From NCBI GenBank assembly GCA_949296075.1, contig CASFNG010000005.1, forward strand, positions 1-64,000: a stretch of DNA of 64,000 nt, read 5' to 3'. A program made the position numbers and the translations under genes. Positions within the stretch are counted from its first letter, which is position 1, and each line of letters starts with the position of its first letter. The notes beneath the pieces are model-generated. The model searched no databases. It was not told where the DNA came from and saw only the letters and a program-made list of their open reading frames with translations. Source of the stretch: an uncultured Parabacteroides sp. Lineage in GTDB: Bacteria > Bacteroidota > Bacteroidia > Bacteroidales > Tannerellaceae. Below are positions 62,790 through 64,000 of the stretch, piece after piece.

Positions 62790-63749
62790 ATGGAAAATCA
62801 GATAGATCTCATTCTTTCGCGTGTCTTGAGCGGCCATGCCTCGGCGGATGATTTGCTCCGGTTAAGCGAATGGCTCCAGGCGGATCCGAAGCACAGGGAG
62901 GAGTTCAGGCGATTGAAAAGTTATTGGGACGCGGAGGTCGCTTTCAGCCGCTCAGCGGATCCCGCCTTAACGTTCGAGAGGGTACGATTAGAGATCCGCC
63001 GGCGTAAGCGTAAGCGGTTGTGGTTTGCCTTGTTGCCTGCCGCGGCGGTCATAGCCTTGCTCTTGCTGATCCCATTCTTGTTCGTGGGGCGATCGGATGG
63101 GGATGAGCGGCTATATACCTACGTGAGCGATAAGGAGAAGTCTGAGTTTTACCTGCGGGATAGCACGTTGGTTATCCTTAACCAGAACAGCCGTCTGACC
63201 TATTCCGAGGCGTATGGGAAAGAGAAACGGCAGGTATGGATAGACGGAGAGGCCTATTTCGACGTGACCAAGAATGCGGACAAGCCATTCGTGGTAGAAA
63301 TGGGAGATGCCTTTATCTCTGTGTTGGGTACAGTCTTTGTCGTGAAAGCCCCCTCCGGTAGCGACCGGATCACCGCCACGCTCGTGGAAGGCTCGATCCG
63401 TTTTGAGGGAGAGAACGGGCAGGTTACCTTATCCCCTAATCAGCGACTTACTTTTGATCGGACAACAGGGCGGGTCGTGGATGTCTCCGCCGTAGACACG
63501 AGGGCGGAAACCGCATGGAAGGATGATCTGTTGCGCTATAAGTCGATCGCCTTCCCGGATCTGCTTAAGGATTTGGAGCGGATTTATCATGTCCGTTTCG
63601 AGGTGGAGAATCCTAAGTACAGGGATCCTTCGGTGACGGTGTCCGGCTCGTTCGCTAAAGGGCAGGATGTCGGCCAGATCCTGAGCGTGATCCAAAGAAG
63701 CCTTCCTTTCCACTGGGTGAGAGAAGGGGATCTCTATTATATCAAGTAA
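62790..63749 (+). CDS. FecR-family anti-sigma factor
   Basis: A 319-residue single-pass membrane protein. The N-terminal cytoplasmic part binds the sigma factor. A transmembrane helix (about 81-99, WFALLPAAAVIALLLLIPFL) leads to a periplasmic FecR domain (VWIDGEAYFDVTKNADKPFVV; GTVFVVKA; LVEGSIRF) and a C-terminal domain that resembles the receptor signalling fold (DLERIYHVRFEVEN). It normally senses a TonB-dependent transporter, but none follows here; the next gene is tmRNA. Confidence 0.9.
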   Translation: MENQIDLILSRVLSGHASADDLLRLSEWLQADPKHREEFRRLKSYWDAEVAFSRSADPALTFERVRLEIRRRKRKRLWFALLPAAAVIALLLLIPFLFVGRSDGDERLYTYVSDKEKSEFYLRDSTLVILNQNSRLTYSEAYGKEKRQVWIDGEAYFDVTKNADKPFVVEMGDAFISVLGTVFVVKAPSGSDRITATLVEGSIRFEGENGQVTLSPNQRLTFDRTTGRVVDVSAVDTRAETAWKDDLLRYKSIAFPDLLKDLERIYHVRFEVENPKYRDPSVTVSGSFAKGQDVGQILSVIQRSLPFHWVREGDLYYIK

Positions 63750-63930
63750 ACGGAATAAGAAGGGGGATCATGACGGATCTTATTGCATAATCAGAAATAA
63801 TGCGTATATTCGCGGCGAAAGGCAGTGATCCGAAAGGAGGGAAGGCGTTCCCTGCTTTGGATGTTTGTTCGTTTTTTGATGAATGCGAATGAACGAGCGG
63901 CCTATTGGACTTTAATACGTTACGAAATTT

Positions 63931-64000
63931 GGGGATGACCGGTTTTGACAGCGGGTAGAAGTGGTTTGTAAGCATGTAGTGCGTGGTTGGCTTGCACTTA
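63931..64000 (+). ncRNA. ssrA: tmRNA (ssrA), 5' part, cut by the window end
   Basis: GGGGATGACCGGTTTTGACA followed by GCGGGTAGAAG and GTAAGCATGTAG matches the conserved 5' end of tmRNA, including the acceptor strand GGGGATG and the following D-arm-like segment. The tag reading frame and the 3' half lie beyond 64000. tmRNA rescues stalled ribosomes. No full promoter was identified; TATATTCG at 63805-63812 is a possible -7 variant. Confidence 0.9.

Noticed and set aside
1..64000. Search for defence systems, prophage, toxin-antitoxin pairs and insertion sequences
   Set aside because: No integrase, transposase, Cas, restriction-modification, phage structural or toxin-antitoxin gene could be recognised in any reading frame examined.

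Overview
The window looks like a chromosomal segment of a gut-type Bacteroidales bacterium, most likely Parabacteroides or a close relative. The reasons are: SusC/SusD pairs, lipoprotein glycoside hydrolases, DUF4270 and DUF4301 proteins, an ECF sigma/FecR pair, an M49 peptidase with an HECLGH motif, and repeated Bacteroidetes-type promoters (TTTG, about 19 bp, TAnnTTTG) in place of -35/-10 boxes. The genus is an inference; no species marker is complete here. No phage, insertion sequence, integrase or CRISPR array was seen.

Left part (1-9.5 kb). The window opens with a 5S rRNA, so it sits at the end of an rRNA operon. About 1.3 kb without a credible gene follows, holding two degenerate copies of one sequence and a perfect 26-bp palindrome. 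Next, on the minus strand, is a compact operon for the late steps of cobalamin synthesis (cbiB, an S4-domain protein, cobU, cobT, cobS, cobC). An OmpA-family protein comes next, preceded by a large surface-protein gene with collagen-like repeats that is broken by two compensating frameshifts in G/C runs.

Middle part (10-40 kb). A polysaccharide utilization locus (SusC, SusD, two GH43-like lipoproteins) is followed by twin tRNA-Cys genes. Housekeeping genes follow: an EamA transporter, guaA, DUF4270 plus a glycogen-synthase-like protein, panC-panD, a MATE transporter, a Fur-family regulator, a zinc-type P1B ATPase, ffh-folD, twin tRNA-His genes, an M28 peptidase and a TlpA-like protein. A second SusC/SusD pair has a strong promoter and a long leader, but its SusC is cut off from its signal peptide by a frame change at a C8 run and an in-frame TAG.

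Right part (40-64 kb). This holds mnmA, a dipeptidyl peptidase III, an AlkD-like protein, a second Fur-family regulator, purA, a YugP-like peptidase, hisS, an uncharacterised DNA-repair pair (a DUF4130-type protein plus a radical SAM/HhH protein), a sulfatase, a RelA/SpoT homologue without its hydrolase residues, a DUF4301 protein with nucleotidyltransferase-like motifs, and two exported Gfo/Idh/MocA oxidoreductases. Between the oxidoreductases are an AT-rich pair of small lipoproteins and a PCMD/beta-barrel pair. The window ends with an ECF sigma/FecR pair lacking its usual SusC partner, then the 5' end of tmRNA (ssrA).

The best leads for something new are the broken G/C-run surface gene, the disrupted SusC with an intact promoter, the radical SAM DNA-repair pair, the repeats behind the rRNA operon, and the 16-residue-repeat lipoprotein. 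None is proven to be a new system from sequence alone.
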